The notes under the pieces are model-generated. The model worked only from the letters and a program-made list of their open reading frames with translations, ran no database searches and was not told the DNA's origin. Positions 35,246 through 44,293 of a stretch of 64,000 nt of DNA are shown in pieces. Source of the DNA: Salinibacter ruber DSM 13855 (GTDB lineage Bacteria; Bacteroidota; Rhodothermia; Rhodothermales; Salinibacteraceae); assembly GCF_000013045.1 (NCBI RefSeq), contig NC_007677.1, positions 3,487,824-3,551,823 on the forward strand, read 5' to 3'. Within the stretch, counting starts at the first letter, position 1. Each line of letters starts with the position of its first letter. Made by a program: the position numbers and the translations under genes.

Positions 35246-37777
35246 CTACAGAAACCGAAGCACACTCACGCCCACACTGAACCCGCGCGCGTCGAGCCGC
35301 TTGGTGAGGTCGAGGCGCAGGGTATCCTCAAGCAGGCCGTTGACCGAGAGGCCCACCTCGTGGTGGAATCCGTCCGCCCGTTGAACCGCAGCGCCGCGCC
35401 GTAGAAGCCGCTGCTCGGTGCCGTCGTCGATCCAGGTGCGCCCGTGGCCGCCGTGCAGGAGGAGCTCAATGTCCTGCTCGACCGGCGCCTGCCACCCGAG
35501 GAGCTCGAAGGGCACCGTCCGGAAGTTGTGCTCCCAGAAGAGGGCCACGTGGTGCTCGCCCTGGTACGGGCGGTCGTCGAGCGTGCGGAGGGCCCCGAAC
35601 GGCGTGTAGGGCTGCGGGCTCGCCTCGATCACGCCGAAGCGCTGTAGGGGGAGGGCCCCAAACGAAGCCCCGGCATCGACCCGAAGATCCAACGCGTTGG
35701 GACGGAAGCGGCGCTGGAAAAACGTTTCGATGCGGGCGTCGGCCACCGCCTCCAGTCGCGTGAAGTCAAAGTCGCTCGCCGCAAGCCCTGGATCGCTGTG
35801 CTCCACGGACACCTGCAGGCGGTTGATGGGGAGAACGCCGAGCAGCCCGCCGTCGCCCAGCGTGGCGGTGAGCGCGACCGACCGCAGCCGGCCGTCCCCC
35901 ACCGAAGGGTTCACCGGCTGCGTGACGGAGCGGCCAAGGGCATCGTAGTCCGTGCTCTTCGCGACGGAGAAGTGACGCTCGTTGCGGAGCTGGAGGGCCA
36001 GCCCCAGGTTGGGACTGGAGAAGGCGTGCCGGACGGACACGTGGAGGCGCTCATTGCCGAAGTAGTCGAAGTAGTCCGGCGCCCCCGCGAGCGTCCAGAG
36101 GCTGTTTGAGAGGCGTGCCCAGAGCGGGGCGATGCGGGAGCGGGCCCGGTAGCGTGGCTCGATGCCGTAGTGGTACCCGGCGGACAGGTCCGTGTCGTCG
36201 CCCAATGGCAGGGTGGCCTCGCCCCCGTACGACCACTGCGTGGATCCCGACGGGCCGGTGTTGTAGCCGCCCCGCCCCGTGACGGCGAGCGGCCCGACGC
36301 CGAGGTCGAGCCGCAGGCCGAAGTGCCCCCCCTCCACGCGGTTGAAGCGAAGAACCGGAAGCCCGCCCTCCACGTCGACGAACGAGGCAGTTGCTTCGTC
36401 GCCGGCCCCATCCGTCGTGTCGGACGCGGCCGTCTCGTCCGCGTCCCCTCCAAAGCTGAGTCCCTCCTCGACGAGACCGAGGTCCTGAAGCCATCCGTAG
36501 AGCCCGCCCGGATCGAACGCGTCCTGCACCGTGTCGGTGCTGTCGATCTGCTCGTATGCCGTCTGCTCGTCCTGCGAGTACGGCACGAACGGGCCGCCCC
36601 CCAGCGAGTCGGGCTGGGCGCTGGAGGGGGCCTGAATGCCCACCGTGCTATCGGCACGCACCGCGATCTCGTCGGCCTCGCCGTCGGCGTCATAGAGCGA
36701 ATCGGGAAGCGGCTCGTTGATCTGATACTCGTTCAGGCGGCTGACCTGGCGAATACGAATGTCGGAGAACGAAATAAGCGCGGACAACTGCGCGTTTAGG
36801 TCGCGCCGGGCCCGGAAGTCGACGGGCAGCCAGTACGGCCCGCCGAAGTTGGAGAATTGCTGCTCGAAGGTGATATCGACCTCCTTCAGCATCCGCGGCG
36901 TGCTCAGCGAGGGGGTGGGGCGGAGTTGGGCCTCGAGCAGGGCATAGGTGCTGTCAAGCACCGTCACGGTGCCCCGGAACGTGGACGAGAGGCGATTGGC
37001 CGGCTCCACCTCGATGCGGAAGGCCTGCCGTCCGTCGATGGCGCGCGTGGTGTCGAGCGTAAAGTCGTAGTAGTCGAGCGCGTCGGGGTGGGTGACGCCG
37101 ACCATCTGATTCCCGAAGACCCCGACGTTGTCCTTGTACAGGTTGAGGACCGTCGCGGCGGCGGGGAGGGCCGACTCGGCAATGCCTTGCAGGTTGGCGG
37201 TGCCGCGCTGGGAGCGCACCACCTCTCGGGTGCCCCGCTCCGCGTCCCAGAACGCCGTGGTTTGGCTCTCGGCCACGGCGGCAATCGCCGTGTCATTGGC
37301 CAGTGTGAACCGGTTGTACGCCTCCACCGAATAGCTCTTGAGCGCCGGCCACCACTCCTGCTTGTTCTCAATGACGCGCCGCATGATGGTCTCGCCCGGA
37401 TTTCCGGAGCCCGTCACCCGTACCTCCTCCATCTGCACGGTCGAGGGCGCCAGGCGGAAGGTCTGCCGCGGCGGCGTGTCGGCGGTGATGCGGCGGCGGA
37501 CGGACTCGTAGCCGACGTAGCGCACGACGACGGTGGCCGGCAGGCTGTCGAGCGCCAGGGTGTACTGCCCGTCCACGTTCGTGATGGTGCCCTGGTACGT
37601 GTCCGCGATGCGGAGATTGGCCTGCGGCAGGGGGTCCCCGGTCTCCGCGTCCACCACGCGTCCCTCCAGGAGGGCGGCGGTCGTGTCTTGCGCGTGGGCG
37701 GCGGCAGGGCCGATCGCCAGCAGGAGAAGGGGCAGTAGGACGAGGTAGAAAAGACGCGGGGCAGTGCGTCGGGCCAT
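35246..37777 (-). CDS. DUF5686-type outer-membrane protein with carboxypeptidase-like domain
   Basis: An 843-residue envelope protein, last gene of a six-gene minus-strand operon. ATG at 37777 begins the signal peptide (MARRTAPRLFYLVLLPLLLL, cleavage near AHAQ). A carboxypeptidase-regulatory-like domain follows (LLEGRVVDAETGDPLPQANL), then the conserved DUF5686 region (ETIMRRVIENKQEWWPALKSYSVEAYNRFT), and a long beta-rich C-terminal half that looks like an outer-membrane barrel and ends in Phe-Leu. DUF5686/DUF5689-like proteins are common in Bacteroidota, but their job is not established. Encoded with a MacAB-TolC-like exporter, it may be an outer-membrane partner for the exported substrate. 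Confidence 0.78.
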   Translation of the reverse strand: MARRTAPRLFYLVLLPLLLLAIGPAAAHAQDTTAALLEGRVVDAETGDPLPQANLRIADTYQGTITNVDGQYTLALDSLPATVVVRYVGYESVRRRITADTPPRQTFRLAPSTVQMEEVRVTGSGNPGETIMRRVIENKQEWWPALKSYSVEAYNRFTLANDTAIAAVAESQTTAFWDAERGTREVVRSQRGTANLQGIAESALPAAATVLNLYKDNVGVFGNQMVGVTHPDALDYYDFTLDTTRAIDGRQAFRIEVEPANRLSSTFRGTVTVLDSTYALLEAQLRPTPSLSTPRMLKEVDITFEQQFSNFGGPYWLPVDFRARRDLNAQLSALISFSDIRIRQVSRLNEYQINEPLPDSLYDADGEADEIAVRADSTVGIQAPSSAQPDSLGGGPFVPYSQDEQTAYEQIDSTDTVQDAFDPGGLYGWLQDLGLVEEGLSFGGDADETAASDTTDGAGDEATASFVDVEGGLPVLRFNRVEGGHFGLRLDLGVGPLAVTGRGGYNTGPSGSTQWSYGGEATLPLGDDTDLSAGYHYGIEPRYRARSRIAPLWARLSNSLWTLAGAPDYFDYFGNERLHVSVRHAFSSPNLGLALQLRNERHFSVAKSTDYDALGRSVTQPVNPSVGDGRLRSVALTATLGDGGLLGVLPINRLQVSVEHSDPGLAASDFDFTRLEAVADARIETFFQRRFRPNALDLRVDAGASFGALPLQRFGVIEASPQPYTPFGALRTLDDRPYQGEHHVALFWEHNFRTVPFELLGWQAPVEQDIELLLHGGHGRTWIDDGTEQRLLRRGAAVQRADGFHHEVGLSVNGLLEDTLRLDLTKRLDARGFSVGVSVLRFL

Positions 37778-37835
37778 GGGTCGGCTCCAGGGATCATCCA
37801 CGGGAATCCAGTCGAGGGCGAGTGGGTCGCGTCGC

Positions 37836-38600
37836 CTATCCAATCGAGATGTCCGCGCCCGCCAGCGCCGGCTCCTCCACCGTTTCCTCGCGCTCCAGTT
37901 TTCCGTCGCGGAGGTGGATGACGCGGCGGGCGTGATGGGCGATGGCCTCCTCGTGGGTCACGAGCAGAATGGTATTGCCCTGCCGGTGGAGCCCCTCCAG
38001 GAGCTCCATGATCTCGTCGCCGGTCTCCGTGTCGAGGTTGCCGGTCGGCTCGTCGGCCAGCAGGAGCGCGGGGCGGTTCACGAGGGCCCGGGCCGTCGCC
38101 ACACGCTGGCGCTGCCCCCCCGACAGCTCGTTGGGGCGGTGGTCGAGGCGGTCGCCGAGCCCCACACTGCGGAGCGCCTCCGCCGCCCGCTCGCGCCGGT
38201 CGCGCTTCGACATGCCGGCGTAAATGAGCGGCAGCTCGGCGTTGCGCAGGCAGTTGACGCGGGGAAGCAGGTTGAACGTCTGAAAGACGAACCCAATCTC
38301 GTGGTTGCGAATCTCCGCGAGCTCGTCGTCGGAGAACGTGCTCACGTCCTCGCCCCGGAGGTGATAGGTGCCGCTCGTGGGCGTGTCGAGGCACCCGAGC
38401 ATATTCATGAACGTCGACTTCCCCGAGCCGGAGGGCCCCATGACGGCCACGTAGTCGCCCTCTTCGATCGAGAGCGTGACACCATCGAGCGCCCACACTT
38501 CCTGGCTCCCCATCATGTATCGCTTCTTCAGCCCATTCACTTCGATGAGGGCCCGGTCCGACGCGTTGGTCGGGGCCCCGTTGGTGGCGAGTGCTTCCAT
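37836..38600 (-). CDS. MacB/LolD-type ABC transporter ATPase
   Basis: A 254-residue stand-alone nucleotide-binding subunit. ATG at 38600 ([20 protein letters not shown]) is preferred to the longer frame. It has Walker [10 protein letters not shown], a Q-loop in [26 protein letters not shown] (typical of the MacB/LolD group), signature [15 protein letters not shown], Walker [13 protein letters not shown] and the H-loop [13 protein letters not shown]. It would energise the two permeases encoded upstream. In E. coli MacB the ATPase and permease are fused, while here they are separate proteins. Confidence 0.93.
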   Translation of the reverse strand: MEALATNGAPTNASDRALIEVNGLKKRYMMGSQEVWALDGVTLSIEEGDYVAVMGPSGSGKSTFMNMLGCLDTPTSGTYHLRGEDVSTFSDDELAEIRNHEIGFVFQTFNLLPRVNCLRNAELPLIYAGMSKRDRRERAAEALRSVGLGDRLDHRPNELSGGQRQRVATARALVNRPALLLADEPTGNLDTETGDEIMELLEGLHRQGNTILLVTHEEAIAHHARRVIHLRDGKLEREETVEEPALAGADISIG

Positions 38601-38723
38601 GGCGGTTGCGGGTGTGCTATGAGCAAAACGGGTGCGCGGACGTCGTGTGTCCAGTCTCGGTCGCCCTCGGCTGTAAGGCCGGAACCCCGGCGGGGCCATG
38701 CACCCGCCCCCGCCGGGCTCCTC

Positions 38724-40088
38724 CTACTGGGTCATGGCGATGGTTTCGCCCGACTGGCCCTCCTGTTCGCCGGTTTGGATCTTCATCCCGGGCTCCAGCT
38801 CGCGGCTGACGGCACTATACGGCCCGGTGATGACCGTCTCGCCCCCCTCCAGGCCGGCCGTAATTTCCATGTACGTGTCGTCGGCGATGCCGGTGTTCAC
38901 CTCCACCATCCGGGCCGAGTCGCCCTCCGCCACGAACACGACGCGGCGCAGGTCCTCCGCCGCCCCGTCGCCCTGTGCGGCCGCGCCGGACGCATCGCCG
39001 GAGCGGGTCTCGGCGAAGTCGCGCACGGTGACGGCCTGGATGGGCACGGCCACCGCCTCCTCTGCGGTCTCGGTGTAGATGTCGACCGCCCCACTCATGC
39101 CGGGGCGAATCACCGGTGAGCGTGCGCCCTCGCGCGGGACCTCGGGGCGCGCAATGGCGCCCTCGTCGCCGCTCGTAAGCCCGGTGTTGGGGTTGTCGAG
39201 CACCCGGATCGTGACGGGGAAATTGGTTACCTCGTTCTGGCTTCCCTCGTTCTGGATGCGGGCCGAGTTGGCGATCTCCGTGACGGCCCCCTGGAAGGAA
39301 CGGTCGGGGTGCGCGTCGAACTCAATCGTGGCGGAGTCCCGCGACGCGACGTTCACCACGTCGCTCTCGTTGACGTCCACCTCCAGCTCCATCTGCCCGA
39401 GCCGCGACACGCGCATCATTTCGGTCCCGGCCCGCTGCTGGGTCCCCACCACGCGCTCGCCCTCCTCCACCTCGAGCCGCGTAAGCGTGCCCGACATGGG
39501 GGCATAGATGCGGGTCTTCTGGAGCTGCTCGCGGGCGTCCTGGAGGTCGGCCCGCGCGCTCTCGACCCGGAAGCGCGCCGCCTGCAGCTGCGCCACGGCC
39601 TGCTCGTACGTGGACTTGGCGTCCTCGAAGTCGCTCGCCGAGACGACCTCCTTCTCGTACAACTTCTTCTGTCGGTCGTAGGTGCGGCGGGCCTGCACCG
39701 AGTCGGCCCGGCGCTGGGCGAGGGTGGCCTTCGCCTCCGAGACGCCCGCCTCGGCCCGCTCCACGGCGGCCCGGTAATCGTCGGCCTTGAGGCGGGCGAG
39801 CAGGTCGCCCTGCTGCACCACGTCGCCCTCCTTTACGGGAAGCTCCACAATCTCCCCCGACACGTCGGGGCTGATCTCGACCTCCACCTCGGGCTGGGCG
39901 CGGCCGAAGGCCGTCACCACCTCGGTGATGGTGCGGCGCTCGGCCCGCTCCGACTCGACCTGCAGGCCGCGCTCACCGCCGCCAAACCACCCCAGTTGCC
40001 ACCCGAGGCCCCCGGCAACGAGGAGGACGAGCAGCAGGCCGCCGCCCGCGTACAACATGCGATTCGAGGTGCTCTTCGAGGAGGCCAT
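38724..40088 (-). CDS. MacA-like periplasmic adaptor (HlyD family)
   Basis: A 454-residue membrane-fusion protein. ATG at 40088 starts MASSKSTSNRMLYAGGG, followed by one N-terminal transmembrane helix (about 12-32). Two lipoyl halves (EISPDVSGEIVELPVKEGDV and KTRIYAPMSGTLTRLEVEEG) flank a long coiled-coil hairpin (about 100-180; Ala/Arg/Gln heptads). Beta-barrel and membrane-proximal domains follow (EFDAHPDRSFQGAVTEIANS). It should connect the MacB-type permeases with the TolC-like protein encoded 51 bases upstream. An Asp/Gly/Ala-rich insertion near residue 370 is unusual but could be halophilic adaptation. Confidence 0.92.
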   Translation of the reverse strand: MASSKSTSNRMLYAGGGLLLVLLVAGGLGWQLGWFGGGERGLQVESERAERRTITEVVTAFGRAQPEVEVEISPDVSGEIVELPVKEGDVVQQGDLLARLKADDYRAAVERAEAGVSEAKATLAQRRADSVQARRTYDRQKKLYEKEVVSASDFEDAKSTYEQAVAQLQAARFRVESARADLQDAREQLQKTRIYAPMSGTLTRLEVEEGERVVGTQQRAGTEMMRVSRLGQMELEVDVNESDVVNVASRDSATIEFDAHPDRSFQGAVTEIANSARIQNEGSQNEVTNFPVTIRVLDNPNTGLTSGDEGAIARPEVPREGARSPVIRPGMSGAVDIYTETAEEAVAVPIQAVTVRDFAETRSGDASGAAAQGDGAAEDLRRVVFVAEGDSARMVEVNTGIADDTYMEITAGLEGGETVITGPYSAVSRELEPGMKIQTGEQEGQSGETIAMTQ

Positions 40089-40139
40089 GGCTGAGAAGAT
40101 CTCTGTTCTGTAGAGAGGCACGAAAAGAACGGTGGGGCT

Positions 40140-41552
40140 CTACGGCTCGGCCGGCGCGCCCAGGAGGGGCGCAGACGGGGAGAGCCGTCCCACATTGTAG
40201 TCGATGCGCTTCTGCTGGAAGAAGAGCTCGTATCGGGCCCGGACCTGCTGGCTGGCCGCATCGACGTAATCGCGAATCGCGTTCTGCAGCTCCACGATGT
40301 CGGCGGACCCGAGCTCGTAGCGCTCCTGGGCGGCCGTGCGGGCCCGCTCGGCGGCCCGAAGGCGCTTGTTCGCCGCCTCTAGCTGCTGCACCGCATTCCG
40401 GTAGTCGAGGTACGACTGCCGCACCTGCAGGGCAATCTCCTGGCGCTGGTCCTGGAGTGCGTACTCGGCGTCCTGCGCCTGCACCTGGGCCTGCTCCACT
40501 TGGTTGCTACGCTGGAGCCGGTCGAAGATGGGAATACTGATGGACAACGAGAGGCCGCCGCCCCGGTTTACGTCGAGCTGATTGGTGAAGTCATCGCTCG
40601 CGTTTCCCGCCACCCCCCTGCTCGACCAGTCCGTCCCGTAGCTTCCGCTCAGCGACAAGGTGGGGTAGTAGGCCGACCGCGCAGACCGGACGCCCTGCTC
40701 GGCCGCCCGCCGCTCGGCCTCCGCCACGCGCAGGTCCAGGCGCTTCTGGAACGCCTCGTCGATCAGGGCGGGCAGCTCCTGCCGGCTGGAGTCCAGGGTT
40801 GCCCCCTCCAAGTCGGGCACCCGAAAGTCGTAGGCCTCCCGGGGATTGAGCTGCAGGGTCTGGATGAGCCGGGTCTGGGTGACCTCCCGCTCGCGCTTCC
40901 CCTGCAGGAGCTGCTGCTCGGCGTCGGCCAGATCGGCCTCGGCGGTGAACAGGTCCGACTCAGGCCGGGAGCCCGCCTCCACGAACTGCTCAATCTGCCG
41001 GAGGCGCTGGCGCTGGGCCGTCACCTGTTCCCGGCGGACCCGCACGATCTCGCGGCTCTCGACCAGCGAGATGAACTGGTCCATCACGTCGAACACCACC
41101 TCCCGCCGCGTGCGCTTCAGGTTGGTCTGATCCGCCCCCGCCTGCTCGCGGGCCCCCCGGAGGGAGGAAATGTTCTCGAACCCGTTGAAGAGCGTGATGC
41201 TCGACCGGCCGCTCAGGTTGAAAAAGTCCGTCGACTGCGTGGTGAAATCGCCCGTCACCTGACTAAAGTTGCGCCCGACGCGCCGCGTGACGTCCGAATC
41301 GATACTCAGATTGGGCGCAAAGTCCATCCACTCGGACCGCACCTGAACGTTGGACTGCCGGGCCTGGGCCTGGGCCCGCTTGATGTTGGTGTTCTGGTCG
41401 AGGGCGGTGCGCACCGCCTCGTCGAACGTGACCTGCGTGGTGTCCTGCGGCGGCTGCATCTGCGCGGTCGCCGGGGCGGCCCCGAACACGAGGAGAACGG
41501 CGAGGAGGCTCAGCCCAGTCGAGACGGGACGGAAGAGGGGAAGTCGTCGCAT
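40140..41552 (-). CDS. TolC-family outer-membrane channel of the ABC exporter
   Basis: A 470-residue TolC-like protein with a signal peptide (MRRLPLFRPVSTGLSLLAVLLV, cleavage near ATAQ). Two outer-membrane-efflux repeats: the first opens VTFDEAVRTALDQNTNIKRAQAQ, and the second contains LDLRVAEAERRAAEQGVRSARSAYYPTLSLSGSYG, both typical. It would form the trimeric duct through the outer membrane for the MacAB-like pump of this operon. It is unrelated in position to the metal-efflux duct at 1022. Confidence 0.92.
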   Translation of the reverse strand: MRRLPLFRPVSTGLSLLAVLLVFGAAPATAQMQPPQDTTQVTFDEAVRTALDQNTNIKRAQAQARQSNVQVRSEWMDFAPNLSIDSDVTRRVGRNFSQVTGDFTTQSTDFFNLSGRSSITLFNGFENISSLRGAREQAGADQTNLKRTRREVVFDVMDQFISLVESREIVRVRREQVTAQRQRLRQIEQFVEAGSRPESDLFTAEADLADAEQQLLQGKREREVTQTRLIQTLQLNPREAYDFRVPDLEGATLDSSRQELPALIDEAFQKRLDLRVAEAERRAAEQGVRSARSAYYPTLSLSGSYGTDWSSRGVAGNASDDFTNQLDVNRGGGLSLSISIPIFDRLQRSNQVEQAQVQAQDAEYALQDQRQEIALQVRQSYLDYRNAVQQLEAANKRLRAAERARTAAQERYELGSADIVELQNAIRDYVDAASQQVRARYELFFQQKRIDYNVGRLSPSAPLLGAPAEP

Positions 41553-41600
41553 GGAAACTGTCGAGAATGATGGGAGAACGCGAATGGTCGGCGCCGACCG

Positions 41601-42821
41601 CTACTCGTATCGGAGGGATTCAATCGGGTCGAGACGGGCGGCCTTGTAGGCCGGGTAGCCGCCGAAGACGATGGCCAGCAGGGTGACGCCCCCCACGGCA
41701 ATGGCCGCCCACATCCACGGGAAGGAGGGGCTGATGTCCCAGTAGAGGGCCGCTAGGTTGCCGCCCAGCCCCCCCAGCACGATGCCGATCAGGCCCCCAA
41801 TTTGGCACAGGATGATCGCCTCCAGCAGAAACTGGCCCAGGATGTTGCGCCACTTCGCCCCCACCGCCTTTCGGATGCCAATCTCTTTCGTTCGTTCGGT
41901 CACGGAGACGAGCATGATGTTCATGATGCCCACCCCGGCGGCCAGCAGGGAGATGAGCCCCACGAGCGCCCCGCCCGTCGTGAGCGTGCTCGTGAACTGG
42001 CCGAAGGTGCTCCGGAGGAAGTCGCTCGACTCGATGTTGAAGGTGCTCGGGGCCCCGGGCTCCACCTGCCGAATGACCCGCAACTGGCTTCGCACCTCGT
42101 CTTCCGCGGCCGTCAGTTGGCGGGGCGAGGCGGCCCGGATGCGCGTGTCGTCCATGTTGCGGCCGCCGCTTCCGTACGCCCCCGCAAGGTGCGTGAGGGG
42201 GGCGTACACCCGCGTGTTCGGGCTCCGAAACAGCCCCGCCTTCTCGGCCAGGACCCCCACCACCTCCAGCCGCACCCGCCCGATTCGCACCTGCTGGCCG
42301 AGTGGGCTGACGGCCGGGAAGAGCACGTCGGCCACGTCCGACCCGAGAAGGGCCACCGGGCGCCCCCCCTGCACGTCCTGCTCCACGAAGGGGCGCCCTG
42401 CCCGCATCTCGTAGCCGAAGTTGGACAGGAACGCCTCGTCGGTGCCGTAGAGCGACACGTTCGGGTTCGTCTCCTGCCGGTCCGACTGGGCCTTGACCCC
42501 GCCGTCGTACCGTTCGCTCACGCTGACCGTCAGGTCGGTGCCCACCCGTTCCTTGAGGCGCAGAACCTGGTCGTGCGTGATGGGCGGATGGTAGCGCCCG
42601 GGCCCGTCGCCGCCCCCGTAGTCGTACCGCTCCACCGAGAACGTCGACGCCCCGAAGCCCTGAATCGAGCTCTTGAAGTACTGGTCGATCACGTCCACGG
42701 CCGTCACGGCGGCGATGACCGCAAAGACCCCGATGACGATGCCGAGCAGGGTGAGGGCGGAGCGCAATTTGTTGGCCCGGAGCGCCTGAAGCGCCTCCCG
42801 GATTGTCTCGAATCCGCTCAT
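41601..42821 (-). CDS. MacB-type ABC permease, second copy
   Basis: A 406-residue inner-membrane permease of the MacB/FtsX class: one N-terminal helix (LRSALTLLGIVIGVFAVIAAV), a large periplasmic MacB_PCD domain (about 45-280), and three C-terminal helices starting LISLLAAGVGIMNIMLVSVTERTKEIGIRKAVGA, the family hallmark. It ends DPIESLRYE. ATG at 42821 (MSGFETIREALQALRANKLR) is preferred. It is a paralogue of the gene directly upstream; the pair would form a heterodimer or two alternative complexes with the separate ATPase. Confidence 0.92.
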   Translation of the reverse strand: MSGFETIREALQALRANKLRSALTLLGIVIGVFAVIAAVTAVDVIDQYFKSSIQGFGASTFSVERYDYGGGDGPGRYHPPITHDQVLRLKERVGTDLTVSVSERYDGGVKAQSDRQETNPNVSLYGTDEAFLSNFGYEMRAGRPFVEQDVQGGRPVALLGSDVADVLFPAVSPLGQQVRIGRVRLEVVGVLAEKAGLFRSPNTRVYAPLTHLAGAYGSGGRNMDDTRIRAASPRQLTAAEDEVRSQLRVIRQVEPGAPSTFNIESSDFLRSTFGQFTSTLTTGGALVGLISLLAAGVGIMNIMLVSVTERTKEIGIRKAVGAKWRNILGQFLLEAIILCQIGGLIGIVLGGLGGNLAALYWDISPSFPWMWAAIAVGGVTLLAIVFGGYPAYKAARLDPIESLRYE

Positions 42822-42872
42822 GGAAACAGTGATCTCATTCGGAGAGTGCAGGGGCCCGCACGGCACGGGCCG

Positions 42873-44117
42873 CTACTCATATCGGAGCGCGTCGATGGGG
42901 TCGGCCGTGGCGGCCTGCCAGGCCGGCGCGATGCCGAATAGGATGCCCACCCCGACGCAGATGGCGAAGGCCAGTCCCACCGTCTGGGCCGGCAGGGAGG
43001 CGTTAAGCCCCAACGCGCTCACCCCCATCGTCCCGAGGGCGGAAAGCCCGAGCCCGAGCACGCCCCCGATCAGACACACAATGACGGCCTCGACGAGAAA
43101 CTGGAACAGAATGGTGCGCCGCTTCGCCCCCACCGCCTTGCGGATGCCGATTTCTTTCGTGCGCTCCCGCACCGACACGAACATGATGTTCATTACCCCG
43201 ATGCCCCCGACCACCAGCGCGAGCCCGGTCAGGAACAGCCCCACCCCGTAGATGGCGATTCGCACACTCGCGAAGCTGTCCATGACCTGCTGCTGGTCGT
43301 TGATCGCAAAATTGTTCTCCTCCCCCGGCCCCACCCCGCGGGCCGTCCGCACGATGCCGGTCAGTTCCTCCTCGGCCCGGTTCATCAAGGCCGAATTCCC
43401 GACCTTCGCCATGACGGTCACCCCCTCTCGGCGACTGACGCCAAAAACCTTGTCGTAGGTGCGAAACGGCATGAGAATGCGCTCGTCCGGCGACCCGGGC
43501 CCCCCGAACATGCTTTCTCCCTTCTTTGTCTGCACCCCCACGACCGTGCAGGGGACCCCTCCCATCTTGACTTCTTTCCCGAGCGGGGTGATGGCCGGAA
43601 AGAGCTCCTCGGCAATGGTGGCCCCGATCACGCAGACCTGTCGGCCCGCCCGTTCCTCGGCTTGGGTGTAGAATCGGCCCCGACGGAGCTCAACGTTTCG
43701 GATTCGCCCGTACTGGGGCGGCGACCCCATAACCTCGGCCTCAACCTCTCGCCCCCGGTAGGTCGTCTGTTGATCCGTGTCGATCATCGGCGCCGCGGCC
43801 TCGGCAAAGCGCGAGCGCTCCTGGATGGTCTCGGCCAGGGCCGGCTGAATGGCGGGGCGATTGCGCAGCCGCCACCATTCGCGATCGGCGTTTTGCCCCC
43901 ACGGAAACTGGTCCACGTACAGCACGTCCGTGCCGAGCTGCGAGAGGGCCTTCTCAAATTCCTGGTCAAGCCCGTTGATGACGGTCGCCATCAGCGTCAC
44001 CGCCGCAATGCCGATGATGACGCCGAGCGTGGTGAGCGTCGACCGCATCTTGTTGGCCCAGATGGCCTGCCCGGCAATGCGGACCCCCTCCACGACTTCG
44101 AAGACAAAACGGCGCAT
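42873..44117 (-). CDS. MacB-type ABC permease, first copy
   Basis: A 414-residue permease with the same plan as its neighbour: N-terminal helix in MRSTLTTLGVIIGIAAVTLM, periplasmic domain, and C-terminal helices with LALVVGGIGVMNIMFVSVRERTKEIGIRKAVGA, ending DPIDALRYE. ATG at 44117 starts MRRFVFEVVEGVRIAGQAIW. It is the first gene of the operon permease-permease-TolC-adaptor-ATPase-DUF5686, whose internal gaps are 48-123 bases. The two permeases share end motifs but differ clearly in the periplasmic domain, so the duplication is old. Confidence 0.92.
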   Translation of the reverse strand: MRRFVFEVVEGVRIAGQAIWANKMRSTLTTLGVIIGIAAVTLMATVINGLDQEFEKALSQLGTDVLYVDQFPWGQNADREWWRLRNRPAIQPALAETIQERSRFAEAAAPMIDTDQQTTYRGREVEAEVMGSPPQYGRIRNVELRRGRFYTQAEERAGRQVCVIGATIAEELFPAITPLGKEVKMGGVPCTVVGVQTKKGESMFGGPGSPDERILMPFRTYDKVFGVSRREGVTVMAKVGNSALMNRAEEELTGIVRTARGVGPGEENNFAINDQQQVMDSFASVRIAIYGVGLFLTGLALVVGGIGVMNIMFVSVRERTKEIGIRKAVGAKRRTILFQFLVEAVIVCLIGGVLGLGLSALGTMGVSALGLNASLPAQTVGLAFAICVGVGILFGIAPAWQAATADPIDALRYE

Positions 44118-44293
44118 GGGCTCTCGCAAGCGTTCAACAAACACGAAACGGCATTTCCTCCTCTTTTTCGTCGGCTTTCTCCTCGGCCGCGCCCCCACCG
44201 GAAGGGGAGGAAGGCCGCCTGGCGCACCGGCTGCGGGCTGCTCTCGTCATGGTGCCCCCTCTCCAACACCAACGCCCCCCGCGTGATGCCCCC

